A stretch of DNA of 64,000 bases from Cristatella mucedo. Its lineage: Eukaryota > Bryozoa > Phylactolaemata > Cristatellidae. Made by a program: the position numbers and the translations under genes. Of this stretch, positions 44,843 to 55,762 are shown piece after piece. Below the pieces are notes generated by a model. The model searched no databases. It saw nothing but the letters and a program-made list of their open reading frames with translations, and had not been told where the DNA came from. The number at the start of each line of letters is the position of its first letter. The first letter of the stretch is position 1. The DNA lies in the NCBI GenBank assembly GCA_009760855.2, contig WPIO01000142.1, positions 553,501 to 617,500 on the forward strand. The letters are read 5' to 3'.

Positions 44843-45462
<620 letters not shown>

Positions 45463-45464
45463 GT

Positions 45465-45610
45465 ACCTATCTAGTGGTAGGGAGAAAATCTGACGTCATT
45501 CAGAAACTCAACAGCCTAACCTAGCAACGGCTCGAACAGCACAGTATCTCTTGCTTGTGCAAGGAATCCAAGTGTACCTTTCAAAACGACCTTTCGCTAA
45601 ACGACGCCAG
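45465..45610 (+). mobile_element. L2A fragment (internal RT part)
   Basis: The reading near 45479 (VGRKSDVIQKLNSLT) matches the MGKPSVIQKLERLT block of L2A. It is followed by a degraded segment with CTTTCAAAACGACCTTTCGC (FQSDLSL region). Both ends are lost. Confidence 0.7.
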
Positions 45611-46022
45611 CAGCTCTGCATTCAAGCACACCTTTTTCAAGCATTTTAGTATTGCAAAAAGTCAAGTGCGCGACACGTGTGCATAGACTCACTAAATAGC
45701 CAGCGCGACTATGTGTGTATAGTATGGCTTCCTTACGAACTGTATTTCCGAACTTAGCCCACTGTATACATTGCAATTGTGTACTGCACATAACGGACAG
45801 CCCAGCAGCTAGTCTGCAGATGCACTCCCTGCAGCTACCTGCAGAGTTTAGCGAATACGTGTCGAGGGCTACGAGCAACCGTTGCACCTTTCTCTACCAA
45901 ACGCACCTCTGGCTTTAACGTCTTTGGCATAGCGCCAACGAGAATGAAAAGCGTCGGAGCCCGATTTATAGCTTCGCACGTGCTGCGAGGCTAGTTCTCT
46001 CAATCGAAGAATGGAAAGACGT
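45611..46022. other. Unassigned intergenic DNA
   Basis: No recognised gene or repeat. Confidence 0.4.
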
Positions 46023-46305
46023 GACGATGCAACGACATCTACTCTCCAACTGCCGACTATGGCACATCTTTTTCAGCGGTCCTGAACTGCTAATTCTATG
46101 CTACTCACTACCTCAACTGCTCTCCGAACTCTGCTACGCTTCCCACTTTCTCTTTGTTGCGTGAGACGAAGTCTGTTGGGTACCGAATGCGTACCGAAAG
46201 CCGCTTAGGCTGTGAGTGCGTTATATACAAAACTCTCCTGCGTAACACCCACATGGTCTTTATGACTCTGTGGAGTTACTGAAGGAGATACAAAAATACA
46301 AAATA
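46023..46305 (+). mobile_element. LINE-B 3' end
   Basis: Aligns with 38815-39075. It has CTCCAACTGCCGACTATGGC, TTTCAGCGGTCCTGA, ATGCGTACCGAAAGCCGCTT and AAACTCTCCTGCG, and the terminal GACTCTGTGGAGTTACTGAA followed by an AAAATAC-repeat tail. Confidence 0.85.
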
Positions 46306-46371
46306 CAAACAATCGTTTTAATGCCGCCGCCGCGGTTGAAAATTGCATCTGAAGAGTCGCCACCCAGGGAT

Positions 46372-46624
46372 GGGCAATGACTCACCGGCAGAACTTCAAT
46401 GTTGAGCCATTGACATGACCCATTAACATCATGACCCATCATGACCCATCACCACTCATAATGACCCATCATGACCCATCATCACGACCCCAAGGGCAAT
46501 GACTCACCCGCAGAATCTTAATTATTAAGCCATTGACATGACCCATTGACATCATGACTCATCATGACCCATCATCATGACCCCAAGGGCAATGACTCAC
46601 CGGCAGAACTTCAATGCTGAACCA
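46372..46624 (+). repeat. Two-level tandem repeat (ATGACCCATC theme)
   Basis: Larger units start with GGGCAATGACTCAC at 46372, 46494 and 46587 (122 bp, 93 bp and a partial). Each contains a run of the short theme ATGACCCATC. The length difference comes from the number of short units. Confidence 0.9.
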
Positions 46625-47624
46625 GCTCCCTCTCTGCGCGCCTCTCAGCGTCTGCAAGGACCAGCATCTCAGCGCGAGCCTCGTTGCAAGCAACTCTTAT
46701 TTCCGAGGATTGTACTTAAAGAATAGCTTTGAATATTGGCTGGATTGATGCTAGTGCCGCCGATTGTCTGGTTGTGAGAGCCCGAAAGCTGATGAAGCTG
46801 CACTTGCTGTGCCAAGCTTTGGCAGTCAGAAAAGTCTCCCGCTAAACTTTAGAGAAGTGTCCAATAATACTGACAAAAATAATGTAAATTATTAAATAAT
46901 TGAATATAATTGAAAAATTGAAAGTCAAGAACCACTTTTCAGTTTGCAATTCGTTGATTAATTAACAGGAGGAGCGTCCTGGATGATCCTAAAGGAGTCA
47001 TTCTGGGTCAGGCGCGACCAAAGGAAGGAGTTTTGAACTCAATCTCTAAACTCTCCAGTAAGTAGGTTTTCCTACTCACTCTACCTCCGTCGTGCCTTTT
47101 TCTGCCTATTAGGATGTGCGGGTCCACATTTGAGCATTAAAAGAAGAATATTTTAGTCATAATAAGATGCATTCGAACTTTAGGACCCGCAGGCTACTGA
47201 AAACGTGGCCTATATACTACATTGACCCGATCTGTTTTACAGTATCGTGCCAGTGCTTCCCTGTTGCGTTCATCGCGATAGGTGATCTCGCCTCATTAAC
47301 TTGAGAGCGACCTTTAAGACCGCCGTTCTAGCTTTCCAGCGTTCGCTGTCTCATCGTAAAGTCCGTGTAGAGATTTTTCTCTTGTTGGCCCTCTTTTTAG
47401 TCCTGTGGGCTAATTAGTCGGCAGCAACGACGAGCTGTTGGACGAAAGCTTGACAACTGCGTGGGGCAAAACGCTGTTAAATCTCCAAGCTACTCCGAGT
47501 TATGCAAGCGCGTCTTGGTGGCAGCGAATCTTCCTGCGCAAGGGTGAGATGCTGGAAGCGTTTCCTGCCAGTCTGGGAGCCGCAGGGAATCCAGGTTTTT
47601 TCTTTGTGGGAGGAGACCAAGGTC
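46625..47624. other. Unassigned intergenic DNA
   Basis: No recognised gene or repeat. Confidence 0.4.
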
Positions 47625-47806
47625 CTTACCGTGAAGGCACACTAGGCGAGGCGGTTGCTTTTCACGACCTCCGGTCCCGAGGTCGTGGGTTCAAATCCTG
47701 CGATGGGCGATCCTTCATTGCGATTGCAAGCGGTGATGATAGCCGTAAAGGCTCTTCTGTCGCTATACAGAAGAGGCTCTTGAATCAGCTAGTCGTTTTG
47801 TATTTC
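47625..47806 (+). mobile_element. SINE-A, best-preserved copy
   Basis: The tRNA-like head has B-box GGGTTCAAATCC (47687-47698). The body follows (GGGCGATCCTTCATTGC, AAGCGGTGATGATAGCCGTA). A perfect 9-bp 3' hairpin (CTCTTCTGT, loop CGCTAT, ACAGAAGAG at about 47752-47775) precedes the end GCTCTTGAATCAGCTAGTCG. The overlapping 123-codon frame is not a gene. Confidence 0.88.
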
Positions 47807-48571
47807 TAAGCACATTTCAGTGTGTACCAATAAATTTCAATGCTGCAAGAGAATGACTGACGGTATTTATCTAAATCTATGTCGATCTAAAGATAGAAGA
47901 AATTTAGCTAGTTTTCGAAAAAAATGTATTTTTTACGATACAACGAGATACGCCGATTCATTTGCAATGAAACCGATAAAGCAATTTAGTCTTTTCAAAT
48001 AAGGAAAACGGTTCAAAGGCACAGTTTAAAAAAATCTACGTCAGACTTTTAGGCAGAAATGGTTCAGTCCAAAACTGATACGTAGTCTGTAAAACCTTGC
48101 GCTGACTTTATAAAATTACTTAAAGAAATAGGTGAGAATTTGAGTAACTTTTCAAAAGTAGTTTTCCTTGTGCGCGAAGCGAAGCGTACTGCAGGCAACC
48201 ATTTTTTACGCTGTCGTGGAAGACATCCACCGCGCTGGTTGGCTGTCCTCTGCGTTCACCGCTGGAGCGGCTGCTCTGGTGACTGTAGCAAACCGTATCT
48301 TTTTATTTTCAAGCCAACTCGCAGCTTTCCGTCTTTAGCTATGTCACTTGTACCAGCTGCTTTAAAATTATCCTACAATGCAAAATAATCGTGCGCTGTA
48401 TTACACAATTAAACCTTGTTGAATCCGGTCTAAGCATCTCAACCGAGTGCTTTGCTTCCGGCGTTTGTTAGCTGCGACTAGAGCTACTATGTACAGCGGG
48501 CAATATGGCCCACGATGGCACTTACATAAACCAACTGTGCTTTTGTCTTGGTGTGAATTACTTCTGCATGT
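47807..48571. other. Unassigned intergenic DNA
   Basis: No recognised gene or repeat. Confidence 0.4.
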
Positions 48572-50207
48572 TATTATTTAATATAATAATAATAATAAAG
48601 CACTTGATAAAGCGCCCTCAGAGAACTTAATCTCTTTCAAGGCGCTTTACATTTGCTGCAAACGGAAATGCAATTGAATGGTAAGTAAAATCATGCTTGA
48701 AAAACAAACAAGATGAATAACATGGTTAGGGGTGACATGCATAGGGTCGGCATGCAAATGTGGTTAGTGGCAGCATGCACAGTGTCAGCACGCATAAGCA
48801 CATCAAGGACGAGTCACAGGGACCCACTAAATGCTGTCCTAAATAGGTGTGTTTTTTAGTTCCTTTTAAATGTGGTCAGGTCAGGGATGTTCTGACGCAG
48901 GTCGGAAGGGAGTTCCAGGCTTTGGGAACATACGAACTAAATGCACGGTCTCCAAAGGATTTAAGGTTTGTATGAGGTATTTGTAGACTGTTGGATTCCG
49001 AAAAGCGGGTGGTACGATGCTTGGCCTGATGGGGGAGTATATGTGAGAGATAGGCTGGAGCCAAAGAATGGAGTGACCTAAAAGTGAGCGACAAAACCTT
49101 GAAGTCAATCCGTTGATTGACTGGTAGCCACTGCAGGTCGGCGAGAAGTGGAGTAATGTGGCAACTGCGACGCTCACGACAGACAAGCCTAGCTGCAGAG
49201 TTTTGCACCAGCTGCAATCGCCTGATCGCACATGCTGGTAGGCCAGTAAGCAGTGAGTTGCTGATGTCGAGACGGGATGTCACGAATGCATGGACCAACT
49301 TGGACGTGGTATCCTTATCTAAACAAGTCCGAATTTTAGAAATGTTATGAAGCTGAAAATAGGCAGATTTGACTGTGGAGCTGATATGATAGTCTAACGA
49401 GAGGTCGCTTTGGAATATGACACCTACATTTCGAGCTGATTCAACTGGAGATATGCTGACTGAGCCAATTTTGAGCGTCAGTCTTTCCAATTTGTAAATC
49501 ACACTGGGTTTGCCCATAACTAGTAAGTTAGTTTTATCATCGTTTATTTCAAGAAAATTTGCTGCCATCCATGTGCGGATGTCATCAATGCATGCAGCAA
49601 GTGAGTTAAGAGAATTTGAGGTGCTCGAAGGCTGGGAGGGCAGCAGGTAAGTTGAGAGAATTTGAGGTGCTCGAAGGCTGGGAGGGATCAAAGCAAAGGT
49701 ACAACTGAGTGTCATCCGCATAGAAGTGGAAGCCTAGATTGTGCTTGGCAATCACATCATCAAGAGGGAGAGTATAAACCGTGGAAAGAACCGGACCTAG
49801 CACGGAGCCCTGAGGTACTCCATATTTCAGAGGTACTTCAGATGATCTTTGTCCATTCACGTCAATACTCTGGAGTCTCCCACTGAGATAGGACCTGAAC
49901 CACTGCAGAGCAGTGCCAGTGATGCCCAGGCGAGATGAGAGGCGCTCTAGAAAAACTTTGTGATCGATGGTATCAAAAGCTGCCGAAAGATCGAGCAAAA
50001 CAAGCAGAGACACTCTACCCATGTCTGCATTCCTAAGTAGATCGTTGTATACCCAAAGCAATGCTGACTCTGTGGAGTGATTAGCTCTAAAGCCAGACTG
50101 GAACTTACTAGCAAGATGTGAGGTTTCGATATATGAGTTCAGCTGGTCTGCCACGACCCGTTCCAGTGTCTTTGATAGGAATGTTAGAAGGGAGACTGGG
50201 CGGTAAT
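48572..50207 (-). mobile_element. L2A LINE copy, young, with 46-bp tandem duplication
   Basis: A 5'-truncated minus-strand copy with complete 3' end (tail 48572-48600, stem-loop, 3' UTR), C-terminal domain and RT up to ADQLNSYIETSHLASKFQSG at about 50150. A 46-bp direct duplication (49594-49639 and 49640-49685) between YADD and IDDIRT breaks the reading frame. It carries the EIND/ARNVGV/DYHISS residues. Similarity ends near 50207. Confidence 0.93.
48876..50154 (-). pseudogene. L2A reverse transcriptase split by a 46-bp duplication
   Basis: Two overlapping frames: 49606-50154 holds FRANHSTESALLWVYNDLLR, AFDTIDH, VPQGSVLGP and FHFYADDTQLY. 48876-49721 holds IDDIRT, NDDKTNLLVMG and the C-terminal domain to LPTCVRTS. 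Together they cover most of RT. No endonuclease. Confidence 0.9.
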
Positions 50208-50886
50208 ATAAATGTTATCCGCTAGGCCAATTAATCTTAATCCTCCATGATAAATATGCACAATAAATACTGGCAAGAAATATCCTGCAGCAGACATGCT
50301 GGCCTTCAAAGCAAGCGTTCGAGCTAAGATTAGAGCCGGTACCTTCAGTGTAGAATCAAGACTATTGCCCTGTCTCCTCACGTCCTAAAGCAACTCAGCT
50401 GGCTGCCCCTGACGATTGCTGGACAGCACATAGCTCCTCGACAAAACGAGAAAGTGCTGTTGACTTAGCCGCGACAGTGGTATTGACATCTGCCTGGTCA
50501 AGACTGGCCGGTAGATTGTAGCGCTCAGTAAACCGGCATCAGCAAGCGCTGTTTTCTAAAATAATGAGCTATTGCTCCGCGGCGTACTTGATATTGATCG
50601 CGTTGATTTGCAAATCTCTTTAATTAACGCATGGAATATTAAATTTCGGGAGGGCCAAGGTCTTGGTCTCTTAAAGGTCTCTTATAGGTCTCTTAAAGGT
50701 CTCTAGGTCTCTTAAACCTTCAGTCCGACGGAGCTGTTCTACTAAGCATGAGCCGACACGGGCTTTGTCCGGGTAGATGTTCAGCATATGCAGCGCATGT
50801 CCACCGCATCCTATTTACTCCGATATTGACCTCGACTTTACGAACCTTGACCCCGACTTTACGTCCTCAGGTCGCACTTAATAATA
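50208..50886. other. Unassigned DNA with a short minisatellite
   Basis: At 50664-50717 there are about five units of an AGGTCTCTTA theme. A 21-bp direct repeat (TTGACCYCGACTTTACG) lies at 50825-50862. No recognised gene. Confidence 0.5.
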
Positions 50887-51215
50887 GTAATAGTAATCGT
50901 ACGTTTGATATAACACTCTCAGAGAAAAAAATCTCTTTCTGGGCAATTTAAATTTGCTGCAAAGGAAGCACGATCGAATGGCTCAATGACAATAAGCATA
51001 ACATAGTTAGGGGGTGAAATGGACAGGGTCAGCATGCAAGAATGGTTAGTGGCAGCATGCACAGCGCCAGCACGCATAAGCATGTAAAGGACGAATCACG
51101 TGGACCCACTAAATGATGTAATAAATAGATGTTGTTTTTATTTGTTTTTATGTGGTCAAATCGGGGAATGTCGTGACGCAAGTCGGAAGTGAGTTCCAGG
51201 CTTTGGGAGCTCTTC
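50887..51215 (-). mobile_element. L2A 3' end fragment
   Basis: A minus-strand copy with a decayed tail and stem-loop (CACTCTCAGAGAAAAAAATC), the 3' UTR, and the last coding block to GTTCCAGGCTTTGGGAGC. Confidence 0.85.
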
Positions 51216-51391
51216 AGCCAAAACCGAGACTGGATGTCGGCTCCTCGACTATTCGCTGACTATTCGCGTGGCCGCATGAAATGACCGGCTGCGATTCTGG
51301 AATGATTCTGAAACCGCTGCGCCACATGGACAGGTTCTCCACAGGGGCAAACCGATACAGGCCGGGTGTCAGTGCAACTCACAGTACAGCC

Positions 51392-52003
51392 ATACATGTA
51401 GATTGAGCAACCCCCCTCCCCTCCCCCCTACCCCCGTGCTACATGTAGATTGAGCAACCCCCCTCCCCCCCTACCCCCGTGCTACATGTAGATTGAGCAA
51501 CCCCCCCTCCCCCCTACCCCCGTGCTGCTACATGTAGTTTGAGCAACCCCCCTCCCCCCTACCCCCGTGCTACATGTAGATTGAGCAACCCCCCCCCCCC
51601 CCCCTACCCCCGTGCTACATGTAGATTGAGCAACCCCCCTCCCCCCTACCCCCGTGCTACATGTAGATTGAGCAACCCCCCCTCCCCCCCTACCCCCGTG
51701 CTACATGTAGATTGAGCAACCCCCCCTCCCCCCCACCCCCGTGCTACATGTAGATTGAGCACCCCCCCTCCCCCCTACCCCCGTGCTACATGTAGATTGA
51801 GCAACCCCCCTCCCCCCCTACCCCCGTGCTACATGTAGATTGAGCAACCCCCCTCCCCCCTACCCCCGTGCTACATGTAGATTGAGCAACCCCCCCCCCC
51901 CCTACCCCCGTGCTACATGTAGATTGAGCAACCCCCCTCCCCCCTACCCCCGTGCTACATGTAGATTGAGCAACCCCCCTCCTCCCCCCCTACCCCCGTG
52001 CTA
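51392..52003 (+). repeat. 14-unit minisatellite: palindrome plus C-rich block
   Basis: About 14 units of roughly 43 bp. Each has the perfect palindrome CTACATGTAG, then ATTGAGCAA, then a C-rich block interrupted by single T or A (CCCCCCTCCCCCCTACCCCC), then GTG. Unit length varies only in the C-runs. The opposite strand has four or more G-runs per unit. The first unit (CATACATGTAG) and unit 4 (TTTGAG) are diverged. Confidence 0.97.
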
Positions 52004-52549
52004 TTCATCCTGGTAGACGCAATACCTTTGCTCGAGCCTGTTGACGATGGAACGACTTGGAAGCAGACGATTGAGCACCGGTGACCGAGCAGCCAATGCT
52101 GATTCAATAATATCGACGCGCTTGGCGTCTCCAAGGAGAAGCTCCTTAACTCGGCCGAATACCAGCGAATGCCCGCCGGGCCATCGCCGGGCCAGCCCGC
52201 CCGCCATCACCAATAGCAAGCGCTCCACGTGCGCGTCCGCCGCGAGCGCTCGCTTTTAGCAATGGAAAAACATCCACATAAATGTGCAGGCACACATGTG
52301 CACACAGCCATTGCCTCAGAATTGATTCGAAAGCTTAAATAACTCAACGCTGCTTGCCCAGGAAAAATAGGTCACTGGCTGTGAACCTAATTTGATAGCT
52401 TTCTGCACGTACCACTTTTCCTCACAACACACCATGCCTACCTCACGTAGCGCCAGTACTGCTTAAAATCAACCGGAAACTGTGCGAGCACGCAATATGG
52501 TGCCGAAGACTAGCGAGAGAGCCGCGACTTAGCAACGAGCAACAACAGT
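52004..52549. other. Unassigned intergenic DNA
   Basis: No recognised gene. Short frames at 52001-52259 lack motifs. Confidence 0.4.
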
Positions 52550-52950
52550 TACTTGGATCACCATCTGTAGCCTCAGCACAGAATCTGGGTGATCTCATCA
52601 AAGTGACTTTTCATTAGAGAGCACATCTGCCCCACAGTCAAGTCTAAACAATTTCTCGTACATAATATTACCAAAATCCAGGCTTTATTAGATGAAGACG
52701 CAAAGCCAAGGCGGTCGATGCGTCCATTACATCATCTAGGCTCCTGTGACGTACGTACTATCTATAGATCTGTCTGCCAGCCTCCATAAGTACTTACTGA
52801 AGAGGCAAAACTACACACTGAGGCGTATCTGTCATAAAGGTGACAACACCTTCGCTCATCAACATTCACTGGCCACTTATCGAGCAGCGTATCGACTTCA
52901 AGATTCTGTCACTCACCTTCAGATCCCTGTATTCTCTTTCCAGATCCAGG
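52550..52950 (+). mobile_element. L2A copy, old and degenerate
   Basis: Blocks in order: ACAGAATCTGGGTGATCTCA (RNLGV region), GAGCACATCTGCCCCACAGT (DDHISS region), CATAATATTACCAAAATCCA, and CGAGCAGCGTATCGACTTCA (QRIDFK region). No open frame and no 3' tail. Confidence 0.72.
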
Positions 52951-53097
52951 TAGAACTTGGCCGCGAGTGTAGCGTTCATAGTGGTGCTTGTCTCAGCCGC
53001 GGTGCAACGAAAGCTGACGACGCCCGAACCTTGTTTCATGGCTAGTGACGTGTGTGCAGCGTCGGCCATAGATTGTCGCATAATATGTTCTAAGAGT

Positions 53098-53230
53098 TTT
53101 TAAGGTGCTCGCCCCGACGAAGGTCGGGCCGAGGTCGTGGGCTCGAGCTCTGTGGCGTATGTGAAGCGCCTGAGTAGAGATATTAAGTTCTCTTACGGCA
53201 CCATGCAAATGAATTGTATATATTTATATT
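53098..53230 (+). mobile_element. SINE-B copy
   Basis: Head from TAAGGTGCTCGCCCCGACG, B-box region GAGGTCGTGGGCTCGAGCTC, linker GTATGTGAAGCGCCTGAG, and the L2A-like tail (TATTAAGTTCTCTTACGGCA), then an AT-rich end. The A-box start is missing. Confidence 0.85.
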
Positions 53231-54682
53231 TACACTTCAGAAATCGCAAATAATGAATGTCAGTCGTAATCTGGCTGAATTTTAGCTCACCGCGGTTCTA
53301 CGGTTTAGTAAAACCTTTGCCATAGCGGTCTCGCTAAGGCTGCTCCGTCTAGGTGTGGCGACCGCCATGTTCTCAAACATCTGGAGCGAATTCAATTGAA
53401 GCAAGGCTCGATGTTTGAGTGAGGAGAAAAGAGTAGGGATCCGCTGTCCTGTCTGATTAGTTGATCAGAAGACGGAACTCCGTCTTGGGATGAAGCTGAA
53501 GCCGGATCACCTCCCTACCCCCGGTTAATACCCATCGCCGCCCCTAAGCTTAAGCCTCGACGGCTGCTTCTGCTCTCCTCGGTTTCGTGGGGGTCCTCTA
53601 TCTGCGGCGGGTCTATAATCACTACCGCTTGCAAATAGTATTATAATTATAAATAAACATATTAATTATTAATAATTTTATATTATTTATATAAATTATT
53701 ATTGTTGTTATTGTTATTATAAATATAAATTAATATATAATATTTATTTTATAATTTATTTTTATAATTTGATTTATTAGTTATAATTTGCCGCGTAAGC
53801 AAATAAAAGCAGAGCGAAAGCCTCAAGAAGCAGACGCGAAAGCGCTATAGAGCAGCGGCTACGCGTCACCGCGCCCAAAGGCGTCGTAGGCGCGATAGCA
53901 AAGCAAAGTCGTCAGAGTAGCGAGTAGCGCGTGTATGCACGCGAGCCCGCGCGCGCCCGTAAACGCGTCCGTGCGCGCGCGTGCCTGCGCGTCTAGCCTG
54001 TGGCTACAGCCAAAAGAGAAGTAGCAGTTCTGCAGTTGCTATGGTGGTTCGGAGCCCGTCGACCGACACGTTCGTCCTCGCAGAGGGCATAGGGTGGCCC
54101 TACGTCTATGCGGCTACTCTTCCAGTTCGGCTGCTTCCATACTTCCATCTTCTTTCCGCAGACCGCAATTTTCTGCACGACTAGTAATCGAGGACGCCAT
54201 ACCCTTGTACTATCAGTATTGCTTGTATTACTAAGCGTCAGGTGCTCTCCGTTTATGGAGGCATTCGTTTAGTATTCAGCGCGTGAATAGCGGCCAATGC
54301 CAGCCGCACGTCTTAGTCCAAGCATTAAATTCCGTCGCGCATCGTTGCAGTCGCTGCCATTTTGTACTCGGACTGTCCGCGCCGCCCCGCCACTATTATG
54401 CCGCCTTGAACAATGCTGGTGCTAATAAACACCGCTAGTACTACCAGCTGCCCTGGCTTATTTGCTGTTCTGCTGCTGCTGCTGCTGTATGACTGTGGCT
54501 CCGGCGGCGGCTGTTCTAGTGGGAGTCTCACGGAGACACAGCGGACGCAGGTACGCGGCAAACGAGACTGTTCTTTATTCCTCTCAACGGGCGCGTATAT
54601 GAGAGCTCGATAAATCGCAGCAGACGACACGAAATACAACCTGCATTAGTGGCCCGACGCAGCGCTGCATCGATGGCTTAAC
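53231..54682. other. Unassigned DNA with AT-rich patch
   Basis: Very AT-rich at 53630-53800, then GC-rich, CpG-rich DNA (53850-54000). No recognised gene. Confidence 0.4.
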
Positions 54683-54740
54683 TATAATAATAATAATAAT
54701 AATATTGCACTTGATAAAGCGCCCTCAGAGAACTTAATCT
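54683..54740 (-). mobile_element. 58-bp L2A tail fragment
   Basis: The (ATT)n tail (54683-54705), TTGCACTTGATAAAGC, and half of the stem-loop (GCCCTCAGAGAACTTAATCT), then an abrupt change. Truncation falls at the loop of the hairpin. Confidence 0.85.
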
Positions 54741-55762
54741 TGGCCACGGGTAGGACTTGTGCATTAGTATCAGGCGCTTCGCTAATTACAGCAGCCGCAG
54801 GTGCACCAAACAAAACTGCTGCTGCTGCTGCTGAACCTGTACGTTCAGGCTCAGCAGCAGGGGCAGCGCTGCTATACGTCGTTGAGCGCCCTTATGCAGT
54901 GCGGCCCCAAGGTATCGGAGGGCTCATGTTTAGTCAGTCGAACCGCCGGGGCTTTCCCTGCGTCTTTAGGGCCGCGATACAGACGTGCAGACGGCCTCGT
55001 TTTTAAAGATACCCATTAGGACAGAAATGCGCAGCCTGTGCTGCGCTAAAGCAAACGCTGCCGCGGCCCTAAATAGCAAGAGCCGCTCTACGACGGCGCT
55101 CTGGAGATTCCCGCGAGCGTGCGTGCGCGCCCGCCCGTCGCTCGCCGCGGCGAGCGCCCGCTCGGCGGCATTTCCGGCTGCGCAAGCAGCTCAGGCGAGG
55201 TCGCTCTGCTCGTAGCGCCCGCGCGACCGACCGCGCTCGGCCGAGCCGCCGCTAAACGCTCCGGTGGCGAAGTCCTGGAGCGCTCGCGCGCTGGCGTCAG
55301 CACGCCGCTGGGGATGGGGGCGGGGCGGGCGGCCTCAGCCTATTGGACGGCGTCGCACGGCGGCGAACGTGCGGGCGACAGCTTTGCGGCGCTCGCTGCG
55401 CGCAGACTCCGCTCACGCTCCCGGCGGCCAGCGTCGGAGCGCGAAGAATCTCGCGCCGGCGGGAGCGGCTCTAATACCAGACGGGCCGGGCGTGGCTCGC
55501 TGCAGAGAGGATACTCGCACCTCACGCGAGCCCCCGTCGAGAGAGGCTCGTGGTGGTGCGGCAGCTTCCGTCTCGGCGTGCAGCTCGTCGCCTCGGGCGC
55601 GCTCAGCGCCGCGAGCGAGCGAGCACTTCGCTAGCGGGCAACGTCGCCCGAGAGCGGCCGCTGTCGGACTGCGCCAGCAAGCCTCGGACGGAGTGAGTGC
55701 GCGGCGGCTGAACCGGCACGGGTGGGAGGCTGAGAGGCTGATCGACGCGCCTCCGACTGGCG
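54741..55762 (+). promoter_or_regulatory. GC-rich upstream region of the second SLC46-like gene
   Basis: CpG-rich from about 55050 to the start codon at 55763. It shows no obvious similarity to the region upstream of paralog 1. A long frame at 55264-56643 overlaps the gene in another frame and is Arg-rich, hence an artefact. Promoter/5' UTR function is inferred from position. Confidence 0.4.

Noticed and set aside
47438-47809. 123-codon protein gene
   Set aside because: Its second half is the SINE-A copy and its first half shows no recognised motif.
51392-52003. CRISPR array
   Set aside because: The units have no unique spacers; the whole 43-bp unit repeats, and the context is an animal genome.
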